DNA of 64,000 nt, from contig NZ_WHOD01000065.1 of the NCBI RefSeq assembly GCF_013141765.1, forward strand, positions 35,034 to 99,033, given 5' to 3'. Positions 25,501-34,430 of the stretch are shown here, piece after piece. Source of the DNA: Paenibacillus foliorum. GTDB lineage: Bacteria; Bacillota; Bacilli; Paenibacillales; NBRC-103111. The position numbers and the translations under genes were made by a program. The notes under the pieces are model-generated. The model was not told the origin of the DNA. It did not search any database and was given only the letters and a program-made list of their open reading frames with translations. Position 1 is the stretch's first letter; every line of letters starts with the position of its first letter.

Positions 25501-26449
25501 TATTTCCGTGGAAATATTGTTGAACATCCTTGCAAAACGCCATTTCGATTGAATTGAGAGGGGTATGCTTCCGAGTGACATAGCCATTTTTCCGTTTAAT
25601 ACTTAATGAAGATACCGCTTTAGTGATAAGCTTTCCATTATTGATGTCTTCTACAACCGATTGAGAAGGGAGGAAAGCAATTCCAAGCTCCGACTTGACC
25701 GCTTGTTTGATCATTTCAAAATTGCTCATTTGTAAAAAACGCACCTTCACCCGTTGCTGCTCTAATTGAGCGGAAATATATTGCTGTAAATAGAGGCTTT
25801 GCGGCAGTAGTATATTTTCATTATGTAAATCCCGACAATAAATAACCTTCCGGTTAGTCCACGAATGGCCCACTGGCAAAACTAACAGGAAATCCTCTTC
25901 AAAAAGAACCGTTATATCAAACTCGGCCCGAATATATTCATCCTCTGGATAGAGCGGTAAAAAAGCAAAATTCGTCTTCCCTTCCCGTAGAGAGCGTATC
26001 AGATCATCATAGCATTGGGTATAAATCTCTAATAATTACTTGGGGTACACATGATGAAAATGTTGCAGAATGTCCGAAAAGAAATAACCAGCAATGTAAT
26101 TGCTCACATAAATAGACAAATTACTGTCCTGTCTAGAGACATTCTTCATTTGCAACGATGCATCTTCAATGAGCCTAGTTATTTGCTTCGCATATTCCAG
26201 CAAAACCTCACCTTGCTTAGTCAATTGAACCATTTTACCTGAACGGTGAAACAAAGTGGCATTAAACAGCTCCTCTAGCTGCTGAATATGATTGCTGATG
26301 GTTGGTTGGGAGCAATAAAGACGTTTGGCCGTATCAGTAAATGACTTACATTCGGAAAGGACGATAAAGGTTTCAATTTTATCCAATGTTTTCAGATTCA
26401 ACACCTCAACAATATCACAGATTATATTGATAAAGATTATCATTCTCAT
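25481..26449 (-). pseudogene. LysR-family regulator interrupted by one in-frame TAA
   Basis: The two parts are in the same frame and join into a normal-length LysR protein (about 310-323 residues). The first part (26036-26449) holds the helix-turn-helix with LKTLDKIETFIVLSECKSF, YCSQPTISNHIQQLEELFN and the start of the effector domain, and ends HHVYPK then TAA (26036-26038). The frame stays open through 52 further codons (LLEIYTQCYDDLIRSLREGK and onward) into the second part, which carries the rest of the substrate domain (VRFLQMSNFEMIKQAVKSEL, GIAFLP). No frameshift is needed. It could be a recent null mutation, a sequence error or a readthrough site. The true start is also unsure. Confidence 0.85.
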
Positions 26450-26595
26450 GTTTGAAAGTCAATGAAAGTCCTAGTCCCTATCGCTTTATCTGACTTACAA
26501 ATACGCATACTACAACAAAATATATTCATTGAATATCAACTGCCATCTTTGGTACGATAAAGCGGTAATTCCAACTAAGAAGGTGATGGTTTGAA

Positions 26596-28077
26596 ATGCC
26601 GCGACTCAAACTTGCTTTAAAGGATAATCAGCGCTTTTTAATACGGAGCTTTTCCATCATTGTACTAGGCCTCTTTATTAATCAGCTTCTGCAAACGGTA
26701 GGAAGTATCATTCTCGCTCGCGTGTTAGACGATCCTGGCAAATTCGGCGAAGTGAATCTACTGCTTCAAGTGTTCGGAATGGTAACTCTTTTTCTAAATG
26801 TCGGCTTCACTTCTTCACTGGTATATACCTTCTCTACACAGGCAAAAGAAGCCATCCAATCCAAGCTTCGGCTAGCATTGCTTGGCAGTGTTTTTTTTGC
26901 AGTCGTACTGAGCTTGCTCCTTACTATTCTGGCACCCATCTTATCTAATGCATATAAGCTGCCTGAACTCAAAGGGGCACTCATTATGAGCTCTGTAATG
27001 TTAGTGTTCAACTCGATTATCAATATTGGGGTATCCTCCTTCTCCGGAAGCCGTGATTTCAAGACACAAGCATTTTTCATGGTTGTCTCGACGATTTTCT
27101 CTACATCGGGAACATTGCTAGGCGTATTATGGCCGCTCGGCTCTAACTCAGTTCTATGGGGAGTCTCCTTCTGGATGGGGGTCGGTGCTATACTCGCTGC
27201 TGCCTATATATGCTGGAAAGTTGAAAAAGAACATCATCCCGTATGGTGGGGGCCTATCTCCTTAAAGGAGCTCAAGGAAATGATGAAATACGGCGTTCCT
27301 CTCTGGGCTGGGACTATTGCCAAGGCATTCCAGCAGCCTTTTATGCTCATGATGATTGGCTCCAGCTCAGTTATTGCCGTTGGCTATTTGACCAATGCGA
27401 TTCGAATAACGGGGTTTATCGGCATCGTCACCTGGGCGTTTATGATCGTTACCTTTCCATTTGTAGCTGAAAGCTCGCGAGACTTAGCCGAAAGCAAGCG
27501 TAGGGGCACGCTCTGTATCCGGTATAATAATTTAATCTTGTATCCGCTCACCTTGATAATCTGTTTATATCCGAACCAAATTAACGGCTTCTTGTTTGGC
27601 AACAGCTATACATCGAGCGATTCAGCCGTATACATCCGTTTGTTGGCGCTGGGAGTCCTATTCTCATCCGTTGGACGGTTAGGTGGCAATATTCTCGCGG
27701 GCATTGGGAAAACAAAGGCGAATTTCTGGGTTATGGTTGTAGCGGGCATTTTTGTTGTCGCCATTGTTCCTTTTATTGTAACTTATAATCCAGTATGGTC
27801 CGTATGGGTTTATACCGGCGGTTGGGCGTTTTCCGCACTATCAATGATCTGGTTTTTTTATTTGGAGGGCTTTCCTTTGAATTGGTGGAAGGCTTATGGA
27901 GAACCGTTAATTCCAACTCTGGTTATGGGTGTCTTTATGGTGGTAAGCGGGTTTACAGGGCCATTTATGACGAGCTTTCTCATCATTGCTGTTGCCAGCT
28001 TGCTGGTGTTAACTCTCTTAGTAGAAATGAACACATTGAAGACGCCCAACTTTCGCTCTTTCCGAGGGAAATCATAG
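26596..28077 (+). CDS. Polysaccharide/oligosaccharide flippase (Wzx/MATE-like export family)
   Basis: This 493-residue integral membrane protein has about 12-14 predicted helices and no soluble domain. The N-terminal SIIVLGLFINQLLQTVGSIILARVL, quoted only in part by its FGEVNLLLQVFGMVTLF continuation, is typical of the polysaccharide biosynthesis/oligosaccharide flippase family. That family moves lipid-linked glycans across the membrane. It stands alone between a broken LysR gene on the other strand and a small acidic-protein gene. No glycosyltransferases are beside it, so its substrate may be made by distant loci such as the 45-63 kb island. The ribosome site is GAAGGTGATGG-like, close to the ATG. 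Confidence 0.85.
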   Translation: MPRLKLALKDNQRFLIRSFSIIVLGLFINQLLQTVGSIILARVLDDPGKFGEVNLLLQVFGMVTLFLNVGFTSSLVYTFSTQAKEAIQSKLRLALLGSVFFAVVLSLLLTILAPILSNAYKLPELKGALIMSSVMLVFNSIINIGVSSFSGSRDFKTQAFFMVVSTIFSTSGTLLGVLWPLGSNSVLWGVSFWMGVGAILAAAYICWKVEKEHHPVWWGPISLKELKEMMKYGVPLWAGTIAKAFQQPFMLMMIGSSSVIAVGYLTNAIRITGFIGIVTWAFMIVTFPFVAESSRDLAESKRRGTLCIRYNNLILYPLTLIICLYPNQINGFLFGNSYTSSDSAVYIRLLALGVLFSSVGRLGGNILAGIGKTKANFWVMVVAGIFVVAIVPFIVTYNPVWSVWVYTGGWAFSALSMIWFFYLEGFPLNWWKAYGEPLIPTLVMGVFMVVSGFTGPFMTSFLIIAVASLLVLTLLVEMNTLKTPNFRSFRGKS

Positions 28078-28172
28078 CTGTTCGCTTTTTTTGCATACAT
28101 GCATGCTTCTGCTGTCTTTTGTTCACAATAACCTTGTTATGCCAAATTCAATTTGGTTAGGAGGTTATTCGA

Positions 28173-28349
28173 ATGGCGACCAGCAGACAGCATCAAGAAG
28201 CTCATGGAATTGGGCAGACGGAAGAGCAGTTGAACAATCAAGCCCAAGCAGCTGTAACTATCCAGGGAGAAAGTGAATTGGATCAGGAAGTGATAGCGGC
28301 TGCAAACCGCGAAGATTCAGAGCTCGATGAAGTTACGGATGCGGATTAA
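28173..28349 (+). CDS. Small acidic hydrophilic protein (58 residues), unknown
   Basis: A strong AGGAGG site lies 8 nt before the ATG. The 58 codons encode a Gln/Glu/Ala-rich, acidic peptide (begins MATSRQHQEAHGIGQTEEQL, ends DELDEVTDAD-like) with no cysteine, membrane segment or signal peptide. A perfect hairpin terminator follows 24 nt after the stop, so it looks like a real monocistronic gene. The composition resembles small spore or stress proteins, but no family is recognised. Confidence 0.65.
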   Translation: MATSRQHQEAHGIGQTEEQLNNQAQAAVTIQGESELDQEVIAAANREDSELDEVTDAD

Positions 28350-28372
28350 ACAGGTTTATGGAGCTTGATTCT

Positions 28373-28394
28373 AAGCAGCGGAGTACCGCTGCTT
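28373..28394. terminator. Bidirectional hairpin terminator
   Basis: AAGCAGCGG and CCGCTGCTT form a perfect 9-bp stem with loop AGTA, followed by ATTTGTATT. It lies between the small acidic-protein gene and the convergent permease gene. Confidence 0.75.
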
Positions 28395-28448
28395 ATTTGT
28401 ATTCACCGTCCAAATCTTTACGGTAATTCAGTGTCCACAATCTCAGCA

Positions 28449-29327
28449 CTAGCCCTTTACAGAGCCGATCATAACTCCCTTGGCAAAATGCTTTTGCAAA
28501 AATGGATAGACGACAAGAATTGGCAATATGGAAAGGATAATCGAAGCCGAACGAACCGTTTCTGACGGTGGAGACGCATCACCTATGGAAGCTTCCATCC
28601 CAACGGTTTTGGCGCTGTTATCGAGAACTAAAGATTTAACTAAAACCTGAAGCGTCCACTTTTTGGCATCGGTTAAATACAGCAGCGCATTGAAATAAGT
28701 ATTCCAATGAGATACGGCGAAAAACAGCACGAAGGCTGCCAGAGCGGGTTTGGATAAAGGCAGAATGATTCGGAAAAAGACGCCGAGTTCGGTACAGCCG
28801 TCCATCTTGGCCGATTCAATTACCTCTGTCGGTAAGGAATCCATAAAGCTTTTTACAACGATTAAGCTCCACGCATTAGTAAGCGCTGGGATGATCAATG
28901 CCCAATAGGAGTTCATTAAGCTTAATTCCTTAACAAGCAGGAAGCTTGGAATAATCCCAGCGCTGAATACAAGTGAAAACACAACCAGCCCATAAATCCA
29001 TCTGCGGTGAGGCAATTTGCGTTCTGTCAGACCATAAGCCATGGTGAAGGTAAAGGCAACATTTAATAAGGTACCAACGGCTGTAATGAATACAGTGCTC
29101 TGTAATGCGTTCTCAAAGCTGTTGGAGGAAAGAATGTAAGAATAAGCCCCGAGCGACCATTTTTCTGGGAACAGCTGCAGCGCATATGGAATATAAACGG
29201 ACCTATGAGTTAAGGACACGCTTAACACATAAAGAAATGGAAACAAACACATCGCAGAGATGATTGCCAGCAGCGTGTAGTTGATGACATCAAATGCAGT
29301 AACCTTTTTCTGATGTACAAAGCTCAC
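28449..29327 (-). CDS. ABC transporter permease, YtcP/AraQ type
   Basis: This 292-residue protein has six membrane helices and the permease loop ESAKMDGCTELGVFFRIILP. The end (LVVYPFLQKHFAKGVMIGSVKG-like) is the hallmark of YtcP/LplC permeases that pair with LplB. The GTG start follows AGGAGGAG. It is the last gene of the long minus-strand operon and lies 139 nt after its partner permease, with a triple hairpin repeat in the gap. It imports a sugar, oligosaccharide or related solute captured by the binding protein at 30528. No ATPase gene is nearby. Confidence 0.9.
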   Translation of the reverse strand: MSFVHQKKVTAFDVINYTLLAIISAMCLFPFLYVLSVSLTHRSVYIPYALQLFPEKWSLGAYSYILSSNSFENALQSTVFITAVGTLLNVAFTFTMAYGLTERKLPHRRWIYGLVVFSLVFSAGIIPSFLLVKELSLMNSYWALIIPALTNAWSLIVVKSFMDSLPTEVIESAKMDGCTELGVFFRIILPLSKPALAAFVLFFAVSHWNTYFNALLYLTDAKKWTLQVLVKSLVLDNSAKTVGMEASIGDASPPSETVRSASIILSILPILVVYPFLQKHFAKGVMIGSVKG

Positions 29328-29345
29328 GGTTTTACTCCTCCTAAG

Positions 29346-29463
29346 AACTTTGCTTTAGCAAAGTTTACTTCGTAAGCAATATCTTTAGAGTTTTTGCGTT
29401 AGCTAAAACTAGCATCGTAAGCATTAACTGAACTTTGCGTTAGCAAAGTTTACTTCATAAGCA
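29346..29463. repeat. Three tandem-spaced hairpin repeats between permease genes
   Basis: Copies at 29346-29378 and 29431-29463 share AACTTTGC, TT, AGCAAAGTTTACTTC, then TAAGCA. A degenerate copy lies at 29390-29423 (TTTTTGCGTTAGCTAAAACT, then CGTAAGCA). Each can fold as a 9-bp hairpin. They fill almost the entire 139-nt gap and end just before the ribosome site of the last permease gene. Confidence 0.75.
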
Positions 29464-29466
29464 TTA

Positions 29467-30432
29467 CTAGTAAATGCCCTCATGTCCCATCTTTTTGACA
29501 ACATAATTCGAAGCCATCACAAGCGCCAGGCCGACGAGGCTTTTGAAAAAACCTACTGCAACGCCCACACTGTACATCCCGCGTAAAATTCCGTTGTTAT
29601 ATACATAGGTGTCAAAAACATCCCCCACATCGCGCACCAGCGGATTCATCATCAGAAGAACCTGTTCGAAATTGACATCCGTCATATGCCCCAACCGAAG
29701 AATTAGCAGGATGACGATGGTTGGCCGTATGGCCGGCAGGGTAACATGCCAGATTTGTCTGAACCGATTCGCTCCGTCCACAACGGCTGCCTCATATCTT
29801 TCCGTATTCACACCGGCGATAGCGGCCAAAAAGATAATCGTCCCCCAGCCCGCATCCTTCCATATGCTCTGAGCCGTCAGCAATCCCCAGAATAAATTCA
29901 CATCATTCAGGAACGAATACGGCTCCAAGCCCAAAAGTCGAATGAGCTTATTGAGCAGACCTACATCGACCGACAAAATAAAAAAGGTAAGACTCGCAAT
30001 AACCACCCAAGATAAAAAATGCGGCATATAGACCAACGATTGATTAATCCGTTTAAAAGCTTCGTGCCGCACCTCGTTCAGCATGATCGCCAACAAAATA
30101 GGCAGCGGGAAAAAAAACACCAGCCCGAATATGTTGATCAGCAGCGTATTCCGCAGCATGATGTAGAAATGCTCATCGGCAAACATTTCGTTAAAAAACT
30201 TTAAACCCACCCATGGACTCTCAGCAAAGCCAACAATCGGATTGTAATCCTTAAAGGCGATGAGCAATCCCCACATCGGTACGAGCTTAAAGACGGCGAA
30301 ATAAAGAAAGCCAGGAATAACTAGCAGATACATGTAGCGATATTTGACATAGTCCGACCAGAACGAACGTGTACGAGCACGCCCACGCTCTTTTACTGCA
30401 TGGTTATTCAAAACGGCCTCTTCAGCTTTCAT
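29467..30432 (-). CDS. ABC transporter permease, LplB type
   Basis: This protein of about 321 residues has a cytoplasmic start and then six helices. The LplB-type segments GLLIAFKDYNPIVGF, LVYMPHFLSWVV and the permease loop YEAAVVDGANRFRQIWHVTL are clear. The start at 30432 (MKAEEAVLNN) has AAAGGAG 7 nt upstream; the ATG two codons earlier is too close to that site. With the YtcP-type permease and binding protein it forms an importer of the complex-carbohydrate class. Confidence 0.9.
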   Translation of the reverse strand: MKAEEAVLNNHAVKERGRARTRSFWSDYVKYRYMYLLVIPGFLYFAVFKLVPMWGLLIAFKDYNPIVGFAESPWVGLKFFNEMFADEHFYIMLRNTLLINIFGLVFFFPLPILLAIMLNEVRHEAFKRINQSLVYMPHFLSWVVIASLTFFILSVDVGLLNKLIRLLGLEPYSFLNDVNLFWGLLTAQSIWKDAGWGTIIFLAAIAGVNTERYEAAVVDGANRFRQIWHVTLPAIRPTIVILLILRLGHMTDVNFEQVLLMMNPLVRDVGDVFDTYVYNNGILRGMYSVGVAVGFFKSLVGLALVMASNYVVKKMGHEGIY

Positions 30433-30465
30433 TCCCATGCTCCTTTCATTGAGAAAATAGCGAGG

Positions 30466-30506
30466 GTCAACCCATACGAGTCTACAAGCAGCTCATACGG
30501 GTTGAC
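30466..30506 (-). other. Intercistronic stem-loop between binding-protein and permease genes
   Basis: GTCAACCCATACGAG and CTCATACGGGTTGAC pair at 13 of 15 positions with an 11-nt loop and without a T-tract. Stem-loops at this position commonly protect the upstream binding-protein message, giving more binding protein than permease. Here that role is inferred. Confidence 0.65.
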
Positions 30507-30527
30507 TAATGTCCCCTAGGTTCCTAG

Positions 30528-32033
30528 TTATTTGCCGAAATATTCCTTATAGCTTTGCGTTTGCTCCATAAAAGCTTTCTTGAGAGCGGCATTGTTTCTT
30601 AACCCGTCAATATATTTTTTGTAATCATCCATACTGATTTTTCCCATAATGGCTTCGGTTCTTTTCTTCTCGAATTCATCCGAATATTTCGGCCATTCCG
30701 CCGTCCAAGTAGCCGAACGGATGATTCGGAAAGGATCGACCGTTAGTGTATCGTAAACTACCTTCACTTTCTCGCGGTTTGCCTTGTCGACTTCAACAGG
30801 TGCAAGTGGGCTGTCTACTTTATCCCATTCATTTCTTTTTATTGTAAACGGGTCATTCGTAAAGCTTTGAATTTCTTTCAGACCGACGTCGGTCATAATG
30901 TATTTGCCATTTTCAACTTTGTGATGCACGCCTTCGTATCCATAGAACAGCGCCTTAGAATTGTCATCACCAGCAGCTGCGTTGAATACCTCCAGTATTT
31001 TCTTCAGCTTATCCTCTGGCACGCTTTTCGGAATAAAGAGCCCACCCGTAAAACCTGGCTCCAAGTAGGCAGCAGCACCTCCAGGTCCTTTAATATAGGG
31101 AACAATCTCCACCTGCGCATTTGGCTTCAGCTTTTTATTTTCTTGCTCCATCCGGTATTGATGCCAGTAGTTTTTCGTATGGAACACCGTTTTGCCAGCA
31201 GCGAAGAAATTATCCGGCTCTGCCCCCTTCACTGCCGAGAATTCAGGAGACATCAGACCGTCCTTGAATAATTTGCGGTACCAGTCCACCATGTCGGTAT
31301 AAGCATCCGTTAATATATTTCTGTAAAGTCCTCCTTCAGCATTGTACTGCGGAGTGAAGGAACCGAAGGCGGAGGCCATATTATCGAAGAAGAGAGTCCC
31401 GATCAGCTTGCCGCTCGTGTCCTTGGCCTTGATTTGCTTGAGCGCGTTGTACAGCTCATCGGTAGTCTTCGGCATAGCTAATCCAGCCTCGTCCAGTAAA
31501 TCTTTGCGGATCAAGAAGCCCGTATTAATCTGCGACCTCGCTCTCGGGATAAAGAAATAGGTCCCTTTGTACTTAGAATATTTCCAGGCTGCTTCAGGCA
31601 CATTTTTTTTCAGATTCGGATACTTGCTCAAATCACCCAGAAACGGGCCCAGATCCCAGAACACACCTTTGTCGACCGCATTCATCGTGTTAACATCATG
31701 AGGATTTTGTGCGGAAACAACGTCGGGCAGCTGTCCGGAGGCAATCGCTAAATTCAATTTCGTCTGAAACTCAGGATCGGGTATCCACTGAACATCCATT
31801 TCCAAATTATTTTCCTTTTGAAAGCGCGACCAAAACTGATTTTTCATATCCGGGACTTCAGCGAATGTAGATACCATCGTGCTATATTTAAAAGGTTTAT
31901 TAGTCGCCGCCGGAGCATCTGTGCTGCCCTTCCCATCACTAGCCGGCTGCGACCCTGAACATGCGCTAAATACGGATGACATTAAAGCAACGGCAAGCAA
32001 TGGAGCAGTTTTTCTAAAACCGTTTATTTGCAT
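30528..32033 (-). CDS. Extracellular solute-binding lipoprotein (LipO-type), transporter partner
   Basis: This protein of about 501 residues has a lipobox VFSACSG (Cys at about 25) and a large type-1 binding-protein fold. The start at 32033 (MQINGFRKTAPLL) lies 9 nt after AAGGAG; the ATG three codons upstream abuts that site. C-terminal segments DPFRIIRSATWTAEWPKY and AIMGKISMDDYKKYIDGL are shared with the second binding protein at 38936. Large LipO-type proteins usually bind oligosaccharides or modified sugars, delivered here to the LplB/YtcP-type permeases downstream. Confidence 0.9.
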   Translation of the reverse strand: MQINGFRKTAPLLAVALMSSVFSACSGSQPASDGKGSTDAPAATNKPFKYSTMVSTFAEVPDMKNQFWSRFQKENNLEMDVQWIPDPEFQTKLNLAIASGQLPDVVSAQNPHDVNTMNAVDKGVFWDLGPFLGDLSKYPNLKKNVPEAAWKYSKYKGTYFFIPRARSQINTGFLIRKDLLDEAGLAMPKTTDELYNALKQIKAKDTSGKLIGTLFFDNMASAFGSFTPQYNAEGGLYRNILTDAYTDMVDWYRKLFKDGLMSPEFSAVKGAEPDNFFAAGKTVFHTKNYWHQYRMEQENKKLKPNAQVEIVPYIKGPGGAAAYLEPGFTGGLFIPKSVPEDKLKKILEVFNAAAGDDNSKALFYGYEGVHHKVENGKYIMTDVGLKEIQSFTNDPFTIKRNEWDKVDSPLAPVEVDKANREKVKVVYDTLTVDPFRIIRSATWTAEWPKYSDEFEKKRTEAIMGKISMDDYKKYIDGLRNNAALKKAFMEQTQSYKEYFGK

Positions 32034-32072
32034 CCCATTCATCTCCTTATGGTTATCATCTTCCCTGGACTT

Positions 32073-33101
32073 CTAAGATAGTGGTTCAATACCAAGCTTA
32101 CCGGACCACTCATTGAGTTTGGCGACCAATTCTTCTTTCAGTTCAATAGCGCCTGCGCCGATGATCTGGTTCCTGCTCCTGGCAGATCGCTGTCCCGGAA
32201 GCTGCAAGCCAGCTGCCCTGGCCTCCATCCTGTCTGCCATTTCAGTCGTCCTCTGCCTGAATTGCCGCTGACCCAACAGTCCGTCCGCCTTGATACATAT
32301 TGCGGTATGAGAGGGCATGCCCACAAGTCCGCTGCCGGCCTGCGGCTCATCAATAATTTGACCCTCTGCAAGTATTCCAGTGATGACTTCGCCCAGTATT
32401 GTAAGCCCGAAGCCTTTATGAGCACCTACTGGAAGACGGGTTCCCTTGGAAATTGCAGCTGGATCCTCGCTTGGCCTTCCCTGAGAATCCAGTCCCCAAT
32501 ACGAAGGGACGCTTTCGCCGGCCGCTGCTTTTTCCGCCAGCACCCCATTGGAGGCATACGCGAGACAAGCGTCGAACATGAGGTGATACTCCTTATCGGT
32601 AGGAATCGCATAACCCATCGGGCTAGTGCCAATCACCTTCTCTTTTCTGCCGGGAGCCCCCATGGTTGGTGCTCCCCTCGTTACGATATAGCTGATATAG
32701 CCACGCTCCGCAGCAGCTTCCACATAGGGTGTTGAGGCTAATAAATGATGGGTGTTGCGTATCGCGCACAGACCGATCCCATGCTCATCAGCCAATTGCT
32801 CTGCTCTTCTCATGATGAACATGCCGCAAAGCTCTCCTAATCCGTTATCCCCCTCATAATTTTCCAAAGCACCATACTTGTTAATCCGTGTAATGGATGG
32901 ATTGGCCTTCACCTTGCCAGCAGCAAGACCGGCTAATCGCCCTGGGAGCTCATTCACATCATGATGATTGACGCCACGGTAAGTGGCCCTCATGAACACA
33001 TCAGCTACTACAGCTGCATTCTCTTCATTTAATCCCGAAGCTTGAAGCAATTGATTCGTTATTCGTTCCAGCTCCGTCAAAGTAATACTTAAACTGGCCA
33101 A
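32073..33101 (-). CDS. Ldh-family (malate/lactate/ureidoglycolate-type) NAD(P)-dependent dehydrogenase
   Basis: This 342-residue protein belongs to the malate/L-lactate dehydrogenase family (no Rossmann fold), as shown by RGVNHHDVNELPGRLAGLAA, EQLADEHGIGLCAIRNTHHL (catalytic His in the NxxH position), VIGTSPMGYAIPT and RLPVGAHKGFGLTILGEVIT. The usual D-x-A-T-S step reads D-A-C-L-A, so substrate contacts may differ. The start is TTG, with AAGGAGG 8 nt upstream overlapping the end of the preceding gene. The family reduces or oxidises 2-oxo/2-hydroxy acids. It probably handles the 2-keto or hydroxy product of the operon's pathway. Confidence 0.85.
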   Translation of the reverse strand: MASLSITLTELERITNQLLQASGLNEENAAVVADVFMRATYRGVNHHDVNELPGRLAGLAAGKVKANPSITRINKYGALENYEGDNGLGELCGMFIMRRAEQLADEHGIGLCAIRNTHHLLASTPYVEAAAERGYISYIVTRGAPTMGAPGRKEKVIGTSPMGYAIPTDKEYHLMFDACLAYASNGVLAEKAAAGESVPSYWGLDSQGRPSEDPAAISKGTRLPVGAHKGFGLTILGEVITGILAEGQIIDEPQAGSGLVGMPSHTAICIKADGLLGQRQFRQRTTEMADRMEARAAGLQLPGQRSARSRNQIIGAGAIELKEELVAKLNEWSGKLGIEPLS

Positions 33102-33114
33102 GCGGAAGCCCTCC

Positions 33115-34404
33115 TTAGTAAATCAGCATTTCCGATTCTTCCATCCCCGCCTTCACCGCATGCAGCCTGGAAAGTGTAGCTTCATCGTAATGTCCCAAAG
33201 ATAAGCCATCGATCCCAAGGTTACTAATTAGCTTGACGCTGCGCTTGATGATATCTTCATTACTCTCTCCTTTGACATTTGGCCTTACATCGATCGCTGC
33301 AATGACATCTTTATCGTAGCCTATTCCGCTGCGTATTTTCAGAATTTTCTGTCTTTTAGCAGCAAGTTGTTCCGTTGTTCCCCACATTTCCGAGTAATCG
33401 GATTCGCGAATGGAATCGATATAATCCCGAATGGCTGCAAAATCAAGCCCGGACAGCTCCGGGTATTTCAAGTACGTATTATAACGGAACTCGACTCGCG
33501 GATTAGCCGACTTGACGGCCTGATGGATGTCCTTGAACAAGGAGGTTATGCTTTTTTGCCGGAATTCCAGCCATTGATACAATGACGGAACCTGCAGCAG
33601 CAAGGCTGTCGCCGATAAATTGCTTTGCTCCAGTAATTTCTTACCCAAGGCATCACTCAATTCCACCCCATTACGAATTTGGCTCAGCTGCTGCAGATCC
33701 GAGACGATCCGGTCCCAGTCATAGCCCATAGCCATTGCTTTAGCCCTGCAAGCTCCGCAAAAGCAACCGGCATCTACCGTACTCAGCAGCACATGAAGCT
33801 CCTTTTCATCAGCAACGGCATGATTGTTCCAGCCCATCTTCCCACCCTCAGCAAACAGGATAAGGCAGCTCTGAATAAAATCAACATCATGCTGCTTAAC
33901 CGAGCTGTGAAACAGTCCTCGAATATATTCCCGTACGTGCTCATGGTTGGGACATAGTAGAGATAACAGGGAACCGTCTATTTTACGCTGCAGCAGATAA
34001 GGAAAATCTCGCTTCGCAATCGATGCATCGAAAATCGTATGGGAAATCTCAACACCAACCTTCTTCTTTCTGCTTCTGGCGCTTTCGATCAGCACATCGA
34101 GCCAATCCGTATCCTTAAGAAAATCTACGGTGCTATAAATGGGCTTTAACGGCGTATTCGCAAAATCGGCTTGATCCAGTCTATAGTACACACAGCTATC
34201 TTCAGGCGTATAAAATTTACGTTTTGGATTATGCGGATAATACAGCTCTCTGAGCGGACGTTTCTCCTTATGCATAATGCCAACCAGATACACACTGTTG
34301 ACGTTAGCATGCTCAGCTAATGTATCGATACAATGGTCAGCACCCTCGTCATGAAGATCCCACGGATACAGGCTTGCCGCTACTTCTTTAATGAACATCC
34401 TCAT
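33115..34404 (-). CDS. Unknown cytoplasmic protein, probable TIM-barrel glycoside-hydrolase-like fold
   Basis: This 429-residue protein has no signal peptide. Alternating segments such as VNSVYLVGIMHKEKRPL, KKVGVEISHTIFDAS and ANPRVEFRYNTYLKYPELSG suggest a beta/alpha barrel. A cysteine cluster CFCGACRAKAMAMGYDWDRI (about 215-235) is like that of uncharacterised barrel proteins found beside sugar ABC systems. No acid pair could be assigned with confidence. It lies between the amidohydrolase and dehydrogenase genes and overlaps neither. It may act on a carbohydrate or aromatic intermediate of the pathway. The family is not recognised beyond this. Confidence 0.7.
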   Translation of the reverse strand: MRMFIKEVAASLYPWDLHDEGADHCIDTLAEHANVNSVYLVGIMHKEKRPLRELYYPHNPKRKFYTPEDSCVYYRLDQADFANTPLKPIYSTVDFLKDTDWLDVLIESARSRKKKVGVEISHTIFDASIAKRDFPYLLQRKIDGSLLSLLCPNHEHVREYIRGLFHSSVKQHDVDFIQSCLILFAEGGKMGWNNHAVADEKELHVLLSTVDAGCFCGACRAKAMAMGYDWDRIVSDLQQLSQIRNGVELSDALGKKLLEQSNLSATALLLQVPSLYQWLEFRQKSITSLFKDIHQAVKSANPRVEFRYNTYLKYPELSGLDFAAIRDYIDSIRESDYSEMWGTTEQLAAKRQKILKIRSGIGYDKDVIAAIDVRPNVKGESNEDIIKRSVKLISNLGIDGLSLGHYDEATLSRLHAVKAGMEESEMLIY

Positions 34405-34430
34405 GTGCCCCTTCCTAACATTTCTTTCAG

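Noticed and set aside
25880..26038. Frameshift as the cause of the split LysR gene
   Set aside because: Translation across the junction stays in the same frame with only one TAA, so a nonsense codon explains it fully.
28449..28565. Extra plus-strand gene near the permease end
   Set aside because: It overlaps the permease gene antisense and has no ribosome site.
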